From: Osmia lignaria lignaria
Taxonomy: Eukaryota > Arthropoda > Insecta > Hymenoptera > Megachilidae
Assembly: GCF_051020975.1 (NCBI RefSeq)
Contig: NC_135032.1
Span: 8,122,001 to 8,186,000 of the forward strand
Direction of reading: 5' to 3'
Length of the DNA: 64,000 bases
Shown: positions 42,855-54,100 of the stretch, piece after piece
Layout: each line of letters begins with the position of its first letter
Position numbering within the stretch: position 1 is the first letter of the stretch
Notes under the pieces: model-generated
Seen by the model: the letters and a program-made list of their open reading frames with translations, nothing else
Database searches by the model: none
What the model was told of the DNA's origin: nothing
Made by a program: the position numbers and the translations under genes

Positions 42855-44913
42855 TCTGTGGGAATGAAACAGTATATTACATTATATTCAATGTAGATAT
42901 AGTACGAATGATATTGATACTAAATGTACATTGATCTATGGGAAGGAATCAGTCTACTACATTATGTCCAACGGAGATATAATAATACTGGCATTGTTTG
43001 TAGATGTATATTACATACCTACTGTAGATATAGTACTAATGATACTGTTATTAAATGTACATTGATCTGTGGGAATGAATCAGCATATTACATTATATTC
43101 AATGTAGATATAGTACCAATGATATTGTTATTAAATGTACATTGATCTGTGGAAATGAACCAGTATATTACATTATATTCAATGTAGATATAGTACCAAT
43201 GATATTGTTATTAAATGTACATTTATCTGTGGGAAAGAATCAGTATATTACATTATACCTAATGTAGATATGGTAATAATGATATTGTTATTAAATGTAC
43301 ATTACATATCTAATGTAGATATAGTACTAATGATATTGTTATTAAATACACATTCATTTGTGGGAACGAATAAGTATATTACATTATATCTAATGTAGAT
43401 ATAGTAATAATGATATTGTTATTAAATGTACATTGATCTGTTGGAATGAATCAATATATTACATTATATCGAATGTAGATATAGTACTAATGGTATTGTT
43501 ATTAAATGTACATTGATCTGTGGGAAGGAATCAGCCTATTTCATTATGTCCAACGGAGATATAACAATACTGGCATTGTTTGTAGATGTATATTACATAC
43601 CTACTGTAGATATAGTACTAATGATACTGTTATTAAATGTACATTGATCTGTGGGAATGAATCAGCATATTACATTATATTCAATGTAGATATAGTACCA
43701 ATGATATTGTTATTAAATGTACATTGATCTGTGGGAATGAATCAGTATATTACATTATATTCAATGTAGATATAGTACCAATGATATTGTTATTAAATGT
43801 ACATTTATCTGTGGGAAAGAATCAGTATATTACATTATACCTAATGTAGATATGGTAATAATGATATTGTTATTAAATGTACATTACATATCTAATGTAG
43901 ATATAGTGCTAATGATATTGTTATTAAATACACATTCATCTGTGGGAACGAATAAGTATATTACATTATATCTAATGTAGATATAGTAATAATGATATTG
44001 TTATTAAATGTACATTGATCTGTTGGAACGACTCAATATATTACATTATATCGAATGTAGATATAGTACTAATGGTATTGTTATTAAAGGTACATTGATC
44101 TGTGGGAAGGAATCAGTCTATTACATTATGTCCAACGGAGATATAATAATACTGGCATTGTTGGTAAATGTATATTACATATCTACTGTAGATATAGTAC
44201 TAATGATACTGTTACTAAATGTACATTGATCTGTGGGAATGAATCAACATATTACATTATATTCAATGTAGATATAGTACCAATGATATTGTTATTACAT
44301 GTACATTGATCTGTGGGAAGGAATCAGTATATTACATTATATCTAATGTAGATATGGTAATAATGATATTGTTTTTAAATGTACGTTACATATCTAATGT
44401 AGATATAGTACTAATGATAATGTTATTAAATGCACATTCATCTGTGGGAACGAATAAGTATATTACATTATATCTAATGTAGATATAGTAATAATGATAT
44501 TGTTATTAAATGTACATTGATCTGTTGGAATGAATCAATATATTACATTATATCGAATGTAGATATAGTACTAATGATACTGTTATTAAATGTACATTGA
44601 TCTGTTGGAAGCAATCAGTATATTACATTATGTCCAACGGAGATATAGTAATAATGGCATTGTTTGTAAATGTATATTACATATCTACTGTAGATATAGT
44701 ACTAATGATACTGTTATTAAATGTACATTGATCTGTGGGAATGAATCAGTATATTACATTATATTCAATGTAGATATAGTACGAATGATATTGTTACTAA
44801 ATGTACATTGATCTGTGGGAAGGAATCAGTCTACTACATTATGTCCAACGGAGATATAATAGTTCTGGCATTGTTTGTAGATGTATATTACATATCTACT
44901 GTAGATATAGTAC
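42855..44913 (+). repeat. ~2.1-kb satellite absent from the duplicate block
   Basis: Ordinary 1506/2590-type satellite (582, 502 and 422-bp steps) that matches ~32363-34082 at a spacing of 10492 in its first part. Spacing to the downstream duplicate changes from 19587 to 17499 across it, so 2088 bp (21 L + 8 S) is missing from the copy near 62.44 kb. Confidence 0.83.
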
Positions 44914-45811
44914 TAATGATACTGTTATTAAATGTACATTGATCTGTGGGAATGAATCAACATATTACATTATATTCAATGTAGATATAGTACCAATGAT
45001 ATTGTTATTAAATTGTACATTGATCTGTGGGAAGGAATCAGTATATTACATTATATCTAATGTAGATATGATAATAATGATATTGTTTTTAAATGCACAT
45101 TGATCTGTGGGAAGGATTCAGTATATTACATTATGTCCAACGGAGATATAATAATACTGGCATTGTTTGTAAATGTATATTACATATCTACTGTAGATAT
45201 AGTACTAATGATACTGTTATTAAATGTACATTGATCTGTGGGAATGAATCAGCATATTACATTATATTCAATGTAGATATAGTACCAATGATATTGTTAT
45301 TAAATGTACATTGATGTGTGGGAAGGAATCAGTATATTACATTATATTCCATGTAGATATAGTACCAATGATATTGTCATTAAATGCACATTGATCTGTG
45401 GGAATGGATCCGTGTATTACATTATATCGAATGTAGATATAGGACTAATGATATTGTTATTAAATGTAAATTGATTTGTGGGAATGGATCAGTATATTAC
45501 ATTATATCGATTGTAGATATAGTACTAATGATATTGTTATTAAATGTACATTACATATCTCATGTAGATATAGTACTAATGATATTGTTATTAAATGCAC
45601 ATTGATCTGTGGGAATGAATCAGTATATTAGATTATATTCAATGTAGATATAGTACCAATGATATTGTTATTAAATGTACATTGATCTGTGGGAAGGAAT
45701 CAGTATATTACATTATGTCCAACGGAGATATAATAATACTGGCATTGTTGGTAAATGTATATTACATATCTACTGTAGATATAGTACTAATGATACTGTT
45801 ATTAAATGTAC

Positions 45812-46153
45812 ATTGATCTGTGGGAATGAATCAGTATATTACATTATATCGTAGGTAGACATAGTGTTCACGATATTGTTATTAAATGTACATTGATCTG
45901 TGGGAATGAATCTGTATGTGACATTTTATCTAATGTAGATGTAGTAATAGAGATATTGATATTAAAGGTACATTGATCTGTGGGAGGGAATCAGTGTATT
46001 ACATTATATCTATTGTAGATATGGTAATACTGATATTGTTATTAAATGTACATTACATATCTAATGTAGATGTAGTACTAATGATATTGTTATTAAATGT
46101 ACATTACATATCTCATGTGGATATAGTACTAATGATATTGTTATTAAATGTAC
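45812..46153 (+). repeat. M block copy 8 (lineage 1), 79 bp upstream of element copy 1
   Basis: Lineage 1 variants throughout. The L that follows (from 46154) carries TATTTCATTATGTCCAACGG and ATGTAATAATTCTGGC, and it is interrupted by the element after GTAGATGT. Confidence 0.88.
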
Positions 46154-46227
46154 ATTGATCTGTTGGAAGGAATCAGTATATTTCATTATGTCCAACGGAG
46201 ATGTAATAATTCTGGCATTGTTTGTAG

Positions 46228-46231
46228 ATGT
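46228..46231. repeat. Target-site duplication ATGT, left of element copy 1
   Basis: The satellite reads TTGTAG-ATGT here, and the bases just right of the element are ATGT-ATATTAC. Uninterrupted monomers read TTTGTAGATGTATATTAC, with one ATGT (for example 821-824, 30162-30165, 51121-51124), so the 4 bp were duplicated on insertion. Confidence 0.92.
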
Positions 46232-46266
46232 TGTAACGTGGTGACACCCGTGCCCCCCCCGTTACA
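46232..46266. other. Inverted pair TGTAACG / CGTTACA at the element's 5' end
   Basis: The first seven bases (46232-46238) are exactly complementary to 46260-46266. The 21-base spacer contains a run of eight C (46253-46260, the last belonging to the arm) and GGTGACACC. The pair could form a stem-loop or be a paired protein site at the LTR tip. The same 35 bp occur at 55984-56018 and 63731-63765. Confidence 0.75.
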
Positions 46267-46722
46267 ATCGCTGCGCTTTTCCCATTTTACAATTCCACCC
46301 CAAAACCACCCGTAACCCTTCCCTCACCTAACCCTTTCCCCCCTGCTCACCGGTGGCGGGCCGATGGAGGCGACGGAAGACGTACGAGGAATACCCGCAG
46401 AAGGAGCTACGAGGCCGGCGACAGACCCCTACCCTTCCTCCAAGGAAACGGAGCAACATGGGACTCCGAAGAAATAGACGAAGCTGCCCAACTGATGCAA
46501 AACGTCCACCCGGAGCCATCTGTCGCCGCGCCCGAAGACCTCAGCCCACCCGTCATCGCGGGATATCCGCCAGCCCCATCGACCCCGAGCACCGGTGTAT
46601 CGAAGATCGATAATCGATTTATCCCGTTGCCGGAAGAGGCCCCCTTCCTAGTCCCATCTCCTCCCCAAAACCATCCCGCGACGGTTTCGTCGTCGCAGCA
46701 GCGACGGCGAACCGTCACTTGA
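46237..46722 (+). other. 161-codon open frame inside element copy 1 (coding status uncertain)
   Basis: From 46237, just after an in-frame TAA, to the TGA at 46720-46722 there is one uninterrupted frame. The only internal ATG I see is at 46495, 75 codons before the stop. The translation after ~46420 is rich in Pro and Ser, with segments such as EEIDEAAQLM and PPVIAGYPPAPSTPSTG, and ends in a basic QQRRRTV tail. The copy at 55989 keeps the frame and differs by one Ala-to-Glu change (position 46529). GC-rich DNA often yields long open frames by chance, and other frames here are also open for 60-100 codons, so this may be nothing. It could also be the start of a retrotransposon polyprotein that began within the LTR. 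I recognise no domain. Confidence 0.25.
46681..46715 (+). other. 35-nt near-perfect hairpin in the element
   Basis: ACGGTT (46681-46686) pairs with AACCGT (46710-46715), CG (46688-46689) with CG (46708-46709), and CGTCGC (46691-46696) with GCGACG (46701-46706). A T-G wobble sits between the last two helices (46690/46707), there is one unpaired T (46687), and the tetraloop is AGCA. That makes fifteen pairs counting the wobble. It sits at the end of the open frame, five codons or less before its stop, and recurs unchanged at 56433-56467. Confidence 0.85.
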
Positions 46723-46741
46723 GCCCGAGGCTAGCGTTGCG

Positions 46742-46804
46742 AGTGATAGAGAGATTTTGGGAAGCAATAGAGAGATTTTGGAAAGCGGTAGAGAGAGAGT
46801 AAGA
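46742..46804 (+). repeat. 21-bp mini-tandem repeat, about three units, in the element
   Basis: Units at 46742-46762, 46763-46783 and 46784-46804 share the core TAGAGAGATTTTGG in the first two and TAGAGAGAG in the third. A GA-rich tail runs on to ~46815. Such short repeats are common in LTR U3/R regions and may bind regulators; that role is not shown here. Copy 2 has it at 56494-56556. Confidence 0.8.
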
Positions 46805-46824
46805 GAGAGAGCGAGAAGTTTTGG

Positions 46825-46830
46825 GTGAGT
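46825..46830 (+). promoter_or_regulatory. Splice-donor-like GTGAGT in the element
   Basis: TTGG|GTGAGT matches the eukaryotic 5' splice-site consensus. It lies just downstream of the 21-bp repeats. Without transcript data this is only a candidate. Confidence 0.3.
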
Positions 46831-47053
46831 CCCTTATCGTAATTATTGTGTTAGCGAGATCGGGGCAACGGCTACCTTCTCCGCCCGCGCATTGTTCGAC
46901 ATAGGGGCGAGTCCCCCTTTTATTTTCAGAACACGAAGTTTTCCTCATTCGCGTAACGTAGACGAACTTTCCTGCGAACCCCTCCCGACCCTAGAGATTT
47001 CCCTTCCCACACTAATCCTCCTTGCGTACTCCCCCGCGAAGTATTGTACGGAC

Positions 47054-47135
47054 GTAAGTGCCCCGAGACCCATCCCCTGTAAGATACCCCCAATCACCCC
47101 CCCTTTTCCCCTTTTTTTGATTCAAATCGCCACAG
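47054..47135 (+). promoter_or_regulatory. Intron-like 82-bp stretch in the element
   Basis: GTAAGT at 47054 matches a splice donor. CAG at 47133-47135 follows a strong pyrimidine tract (CCCCTTTTCCCCTTTTTTT, ~47100-47118) and a TTGATTCAA that could hold a branch point. The 82-bp size would suit a short insect-type intron. Whether it is spliced is unknown. Copy 2 has the same signals at 56806-56887. Confidence 0.3.
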
Positions 47136-47236
47136 CGAGTGGCTGGCGCTCAACGTTTGTGAGAAAGAGAGAAAATCGTAGAGTAAAGTCGGCGAAAGGA
47201 AATTCCGTATAGAGTGAACCCCCGACGAGGGTCACA

Positions 47237-47240
47237 ATGT
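47237..47240. repeat. Target-site duplication ATGT, right of element copy 1
   Basis: Second half of the ATGT pair. The satellite resumes in the exact phase it left (ATGT-ATATTACATATC), so nothing but the 4 bp was gained or lost. Confidence 0.92.
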
Positions 47241-50200
47241 ATATTACATATCTACTGTAGATATAGTACTAATGATACTGTTATTAAATGTACATTGATC
47301 TGTGGGAATGAATCAGCATATTACATTATATTCAATGTAGATATAGTACCAATGATATTGTTATTAAATGTACATTGATCTGTGGGAAGGAATCAGTATA
47401 TTACATTATATCTAATGTAGATATGATAATAATGATGTTGTTTTTAAATGCACATTGATCTGTGGGAGGGAATCAGTATATTACATTATGTCCGACGGAG
47501 ATATAATAATACTGGCATTGTTTGTAAATGTATATTACATATCTACTGTAGATATAGTACTAATGATATTGTTAATAAATACACATTCATCTGTGGGAAC
47601 GAATAACTATATTACATTATATCGAATGTAGATATAGTACTAAGGATATTGTTATTGAATGTACATTGATCGGAGGCAAGAATCAGTATATTACATTATA
47701 TTCAATGTAGATATAGTACCAATGATATTGTTATTAAATGTACATTGATCTGTGGGAAGGAATCAGTATATTACATTATATCTAATGTAGATATGGTAAT
47801 AATGATATTGTTTTTAAATGTACGTTACATATCTAATGTAGATATAGTACTAATGATAATGTTATTAAATGCACATTCATCTGTGGGAACGAATAAGTAT
47901 ATTACATTATATCTAATGTAGATATAGCAATAATGATATTGTTATTAAATGTACATTGATCTGTTGGAATGAATCAATATATTACATTATATCGAATGTA
48001 GATATAGTACTAATGATACTGTTATTAAATGTACATTGATCTGTGGGAAGGAATCAGTATATTACATTATATCTAATGTAGATATGGTAATAATGATATT
48101 GTTTTTAAATGCACATTGATCTGTGGGAAGGATTCAGTATATTACATTATGTCCAACGGAGATATAATAATACTGGCATTGTTTGTAAATGTATATTACA
48201 TATCTACTGTAGATATAGTACTAATGATACTGTTATTAAATGTACATTGATCTGTTGGAAGGAATCAGTATATTACATTATGTCCAACGGAGATATAGTA
48301 ATAATGGCACTGCTTGTAAATGTATATTACATATCTACTGTAGATATAGTACTAATGATACTGTTATTAAATGTACATTGATCTGTGGGAATGAATCAGT
48401 ATATTACATTATATTCAATGTAGATATAGTACGAATGATATTGTTACTAAATGTACATTGATCTGTGGGAAGGAATCAGTCTACTACATTATGTCCAACG
48501 GAGATATAATAGTTCTGGCATTGTTTGTAGATGTATATTACATATCTACTGTAGATATAGTACTAATGATACTGTTATTAAATGTACATTGATCTGTGGG
48601 AATGAATCAACATATTACATTATATTCAATGTAGATATAGTACCAATGATATTGTTATTAAATGTACATTGATCTGTGGGAAGGAATCAGTATATTACAT
48701 TATATCTAATGTAGATATGATAATAATGGTGTTGTTTTTAAATGCACATTGATCTGTGGGAAAGAATCAGTGTATTACATTATGTCCAACGGAGATATAA
48801 TAATACTGGCATTGTTTGTAAATGTATATTACATATCTACTGTAGATATAGTACTAATGATATTGTTAACAAATACACATTCATCTGTGGGAACGAATAA
48901 CTATATTACATTATATCGAAAGTAGATATAGTACTAAGGATATTGTTATTGAATGTACATTGATCTGAGGGGAAGAATCAGTATATTACATTATATTCAA
49001 TGTAGATATAGTACCAATGATATTGTTATTAAATGTACATTAATCTGTGGGAAGGAATCAGTATATTACATTATATCTAATGTAGATATGGTAACAATGA
49101 TATTGTTTTTAAATGTACGTTACATATCTAATGTAGATATAGTACTAATGATAATGTTATTAAATGCACATTCATCTGTGGGAACGAATAAGTATATTAC
49201 ATTATATCTAATGTAGATATAGTAATAATGATATTGTTATTAAATGTACATTGATCTGTTGGAATGAATCAATATATTACATTATATCGAATGTAGATAT
49301 AGTACTAATGATACTGTTATTAAATGTACATTGATCTGTGGGAAGGAATCAGTATATTACATTATACCTAATGTAGATATGGTAATAATGATATTGTTTT
49401 TAAATGCACATTGATCTGTGGGAAGGATTCAGTATATTACATTATGTCCAACGGAGATATAATAATACTGGCATTGTTTGTAAATGTATATTACATATCT
49501 ACTGTAGATATAGTACTAATGATACTGTTATTAAATGTACATTGATCTGTTGGAAGCGATCAGTATATTACATTATGTCCAACGGAGATATAGTAATAAT
49601 GGCATTGTTTGTAAATGTATATTACATATCTACTGTAGATATAGTACTAATGATACTGTTATTAAATGTACATTGATCTGTGGGAATGAATCAGTATATT
49701 ACATTATATTCAATGTAGATATAGTACGAATGATATTGTTACTAAATGTACATTGATCTGTGGGAAGGAATCAGTCTACTACATTATGTCCAACGGAGAT
49801 ATAATAGTTCTGGCATTGTTTGTAGATGTATATTACATATCTAGTGTAGATATAGTACTAATGATACTGTTATTAAATGTACATTGATCTGTGGGAATGA
49901 ATCAACATATTACATTATATTCAATGTAGATATAGTACCAATGATATTGTTATTAAATGTACATTGATCTGTGGGAAGGAATCAGTATATTACATTATAT
50001 CTAATGTAGATATGATAATAATGGTGTTGTTTTTAAATGCACATTGATCTGTGGGAAAGAATCAGTGTATTACATTATGTCCAACGGAGATATAATAATA
50101 CTGGCATTGTTTGTAAATGTATATTACATATCTACTGTAGATATAGTACTAATGATATTGTTAATAAATACACATTCATCTGTGGGAACGAATAACTATA

Positions 50201-51120
50201 TTACATTATATCGAATGTAGATATAGTACTAAGGATATTGTTATTGAATGTACATTGATCTGAGGGGAAGAATCAGTATATTACATTATATTCAATGTAG
50301 ATATAGTAGCAATGATATTGTTATTAAATGTACATTGATCTGTGGGAAGGAATCAGTATATTACATTATATCTAATGTAGATATGGTAATAATGATATTG
50401 TTTTTAAATGTACGTTACATATCTGATGTAGATATAGTACTAATGATAATGTTATTAAATGCACATTCATCTGTGGGAACGAATAAGTATATTACATTAT
50501 ATCTAATGTAGATATAGTAATAATGATATTGTTATTAAATGTACATTGATCTGTTGGAATGAATCAATATATTACATTATATCGAATGTAGATATAGTAC
50601 TAATGATACTGTTATTAAATGTACATTGATCTGTGGGAAGGAATCAGTATATTACATTATACCTAATGTAGATATGGTAATAATGATATTGTTTTTAAAT
50701 GCACATTGATCTGTGGGAAGGATTCAGTATATTACATTATGTCCAACGGAGATATAATAATACTGGCATTGTTTGTAAATGTATATTACATATCTACTGT
50801 AGATATAGTACTAATGATACTGTTATTAAATGTACATTGATCTGTTGGAAGCAATCAGTATATTACATTATGTCCAACGGAGATATAGTAATAATGGCAT
50901 TGTTTGTAAATGTATATTACATATCTACTGTAGATATAGTACTAATGATACTGTTATTAAATGTACATTGATCTGTGGGAATGAATCAGTATATTACATT
51001 ATATTCAATGTAGATATAGTACGAATGATATTGTTACTAAATGTACATTGATCTGTGGGAAGGAATCAGTCTACTACATTATGTCCAACGGAGATATAAT
51101 AGTTCTGGCATTGTTTGTAG
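47237..51120 (+). repeat. 3884-bp superunit, copy 1
   Basis: Repeated at 51121-55004, with similarity going on to ~55115. Position 51121 begins ATGTATATTAC, exactly matching the first base after element copy 1, but it is preceded by uninterrupted GTTTGTAG. The second copy therefore shows the empty target site. The period is three 1295-bp units less one base. Confidence 0.9.
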
Positions 51121-54100
51121 ATGTATATTACATATCTACTGTAGATATAGTACTAATGATACTGTTATTAAATGTACATTGATCTGTGGGAATGAATCAG
51201 CATATTACATTATATTCAATGTAGATATAGTACCAATGATATTGTTATTAAATGTACATTGATCTGTGGGAAGGAATCAGTATATTACATTATATCTAAT
51301 GTAGATATGATAATAATGATGTTGTTTTTAAATGCACATTGATCTGTGGGAGGGAATCAGTATATTACATTATGTCCGACGGAGATATAATAATACTGGC
51401 ATTGTTTGTAAATGTATATTACATATCTACTGTAGATATAGTACTAATGATATTGTTAATAAATACACATTCATCTGTGGGAACGAATAACTATATTACA
51501 TTATATCGAATGTAGATATAGTACTAAGGATATTGTTATTGAATGTACATTGATCGGAGGCAAGAATCAGTATATTACATTATATTCAATGTAGATATAG
51601 TACCAATGATATTGTTATTAAATGTACATTGATCTGTGGGAAGGAATCAGTATATTACATTATATCTAATGTAGATATGGTAATAATGATATTGTTTTTA
51701 AATGTACGTTACATATCTAATGTAGATATAGTACTAATGATAATGTTATTAAATGCACATTCATCTGTGGGAACGAATAAGTATATTACATTATATCTAA
51801 TGTAGATATAGCAATAATGATATTGTTATTAAATGTACATTGATCTGTTGGAATGAATCAATATATTACATTATATCGAATGTAGATATAGTACTAATGA
51901 TACTGTTATTAAATGTACATTGATCTGTGGGAAGGAATCAGTATATTACATTATATCTAATGTAGATATGGTAATAATGATATTGTTTTTAAATGCACAT
52001 TGATCTGTGGGAAGGATTCAGTATATTACATTATGTCCAACGGAGATATAATAATACTGGCATTGTTTGTAAATGTATATTACATATCTACTGTAGATAT
52101 AGTACTAATGATACTGTTATTAAATGTACATTGATCTGTTGGAAGGAATCAGTATATTACATTATGTCCAACGGAGATATAGTAATAATGGCACTGCTTG
52201 TAAATGTATATTACATATCTACTGTAGATATAGTACTAATGATACTGTTATTAAATGTACATTGATCTGTGGGAATGAATCAGTATATTACATTATATTC
52301 AATGTAGATATAGTACGAATGATATTGTTACTAAATGTACATTGATCTGTGGGAAGGAATCAGTCTACTACATTATGTCCAACGGAGATATAATAGTTCT
52401 GGCATTGTTTGTAGATGTATATTACATATCTACTGTAGATATAGTACTAATGATACTGTTATTAAATGTACATTGATCTGTGGGAATGAATCAACATATT
52501 ACATTATATTCAATGTAGATATAGTACCAATGATATTGTTATTAAATGTACATTGATCTGTGGGAAGGAATCAGTATATTACATTATATCTAATGTAGAT
52601 ATGATAATAATGGTGTTGTTTTTAAATGCACATTGATCTGTGGGAAAGAATCAGTGTATTACATTATGTCCAACGGAGATATAATAATACTGGCATTGTT
52701 TGTAAATGTATATTACATATCTACTGTAGATATAGTACTAATGATATTGTTAACAAATACACATTCATCTGTGGGAACGAATAACTATATTACATTATAT
52801 CGAAAGTAGATATAGTACTAAGGATATTGTTATTGAATGTACATTGATCTGAGGGGAAGAATCAGTATATTACATTATATTCAATGTAGATATAGTACCA
52901 ATGATATTGTTATTAAATGTACATTAATCTGTGGGAAGGAATCAGTATATTACATTATATCTAATGTAGATATGGTAACAATGATATTGTTTTTAAATGT
53001 ACGTTACATATCTAATGTAGATATAGTACTAATGATAATGTTATTAAATGCACATTCATCTGTGGGAACGAATAAGTATATTACATTATATCTAATGTAG
53101 ATATAGTAATAATGATATTGTTATTAAATGTACATTGATCTGTTGGAATGAATCAATATATTACATTATATCGAATGTAGATATAGTACTAATGATACTG
53201 TTATTAAATGTACATTGATCTGTGGGAAGGAATCAGTATATTACATTATACCTAATGTAGATATGGTAATAATGATATTGTTTTTAAATGCACATTGATC
53301 TGTGGGAAGGATTCAGTATATTACATTATGTCCAACGGAGATATAATAATACTGGCATTGTTTGTAAATGTATATTACATATCTACTGTAGATATGGTAC
53401 TAATGATACTGTTATTAAATGTACATTGATCTGTTGGAAGCGATCAGTATATTACATTATGTCCAACGGAGATATAGTAATAATGGCATTGTTTGTAAAT
53501 GTATATTACATATCTACTGTAGATATAGTACTAATGATACTGTTATTAAATGTACATTGATCTGTGGGAATGAATCAGTATATTACATTATATTCAATGT
53601 AGATATAGTACGAATGATATTGTTACTAAATGTACATTGATCTGTGGGAAGGAATCAGTCTACTACATTATGTCCAACGGAGATATAATAGTTCTGGCAT
53701 TGTTTGTAGATGTATATTACATATCTAGTGTAGATATAGTACTAATGATACTGTTATTAAATGTACATTGATCTGTGGGAATGAATCAACATATTACATT
53801 ATATTCAATGTAGATATAGTACCAATGATATTGTTATTAAATGTACATTGATCTGTGGGAAGGAATCAGTATATTACATTATATCTAATGTAGATATGAT
53901 AATAATGGTGTTGTTTTTAAATGCACATTGATCTGTGGGAAAGAATCAGTGTATTACATTATGTCCAACGGAGATATAATAATACTGGCATTGTTTGTAA
54001 ATGTATATTACATATCTACTGTAGATATAGTACTAATGATATTGTTAATAAATACACATTCATCTGTGGGAACGAATAACTATATTACATTATATCGAAT

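Larger units (their letters stand above)
1..46231 (+). repeat. Satellite array block 1 (80-bp L and 51-bp S monomers)
   Basis: Head-to-tail AT-rich satellite with no inverted segment seen. L monomers (80 bp) begin ATTGATCTGTGGGAAGGAAT and S monomers (51 bp) begin ATTACATATCTAATGTAGAT. The last ~40 bases, from GTAGATATAGTACTAATG to TTAAATGTAC, are shared, so S is an L lacking about 29 bp, or L is an S with that much added. A common L variant carries TGTCCAACGGAGATATAATA and ends GTTTGTAAATGTAT; it is normally followed by an S with CTACTGTAGATATAG. Short open frames recur at every monomer junction and end at the same place (AAT GTA CAT TGA), so they are repeat by-products. I see no gene or RNA gene here. 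The block continues beyond the left window edge. Confidence 0.97.
44914..46231 (+). repeat. Left flank of element copy 1
   Basis: Matches 62413-63730, the left flank of element copy 3, at a spacing of 17499 bp. It includes the TTAAATTGTACATTG tag (~45009), GGATCCGTG (~45407) and M block copy 8. It ends at the ATGT target repeat. Confidence 0.88.
46232..47236 (+). mobile_element. Solo-LTR-like element, copy 1 (1005 bp)
   Basis: A GC-rich 1005-bp insertion sharply different from the AT-rich satellite. It begins TGTAACGTGGTGACACCC and ends GACGAGGGTCACA, so it has TG...CA ends, and it lies between 4-bp ATGT direct repeats. These are the hallmarks of an LTR inserted by a retroviral-type integrase. 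No reverse transcriptase, integrase or gag-like domain is present and there is only one such unit per site, so a solo LTR left by recombination between two LTRs is the best reading. Such LTRs are known in Ty3/Gypsy and BEL/Pao elements; I cannot decide the family. Orientation is not proven. It differs from copy 2 at 46529 (C/A), 46863 (G/A), 46928 (A/C) and 46929 (G/A). Alternatives are a non-autonomous LTR element or an unrelated insertion that happens to have TG...CA ends. Confidence 0.78.

Noticed and set aside
1..46231. CRISPR-like array of regularly spaced repeats
   Set aside because: The units are contiguous and the parts between conserved stretches are not unique spacers but variants of the same monomer. 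There are no cas genes.
46320..46345. Telomere-like CCTAACCC in the element
   Set aside because: It is a single short match in a C-rich stretch, not a tandem run.
46328..47212. Other open frames in the GC-rich element (46328-46519 and 46407-46718 minus, 46353-46613 plus, 46715-46948 minus, 46892-47212 plus)
   Set aside because: They overlap each other on both strands, show no recognisable domain and are explained by GC-rich composition. Only the 161-codon frame is kept, as an uncertain feature.
46232..47236. Full-length retrotransposon or DNA transposon
   Set aside because: There is no reverse transcriptase, integrase or transposase and no long terminal inverted repeat. The size, the TG...CA ends and the 4-bp target duplication fit a solo LTR better.
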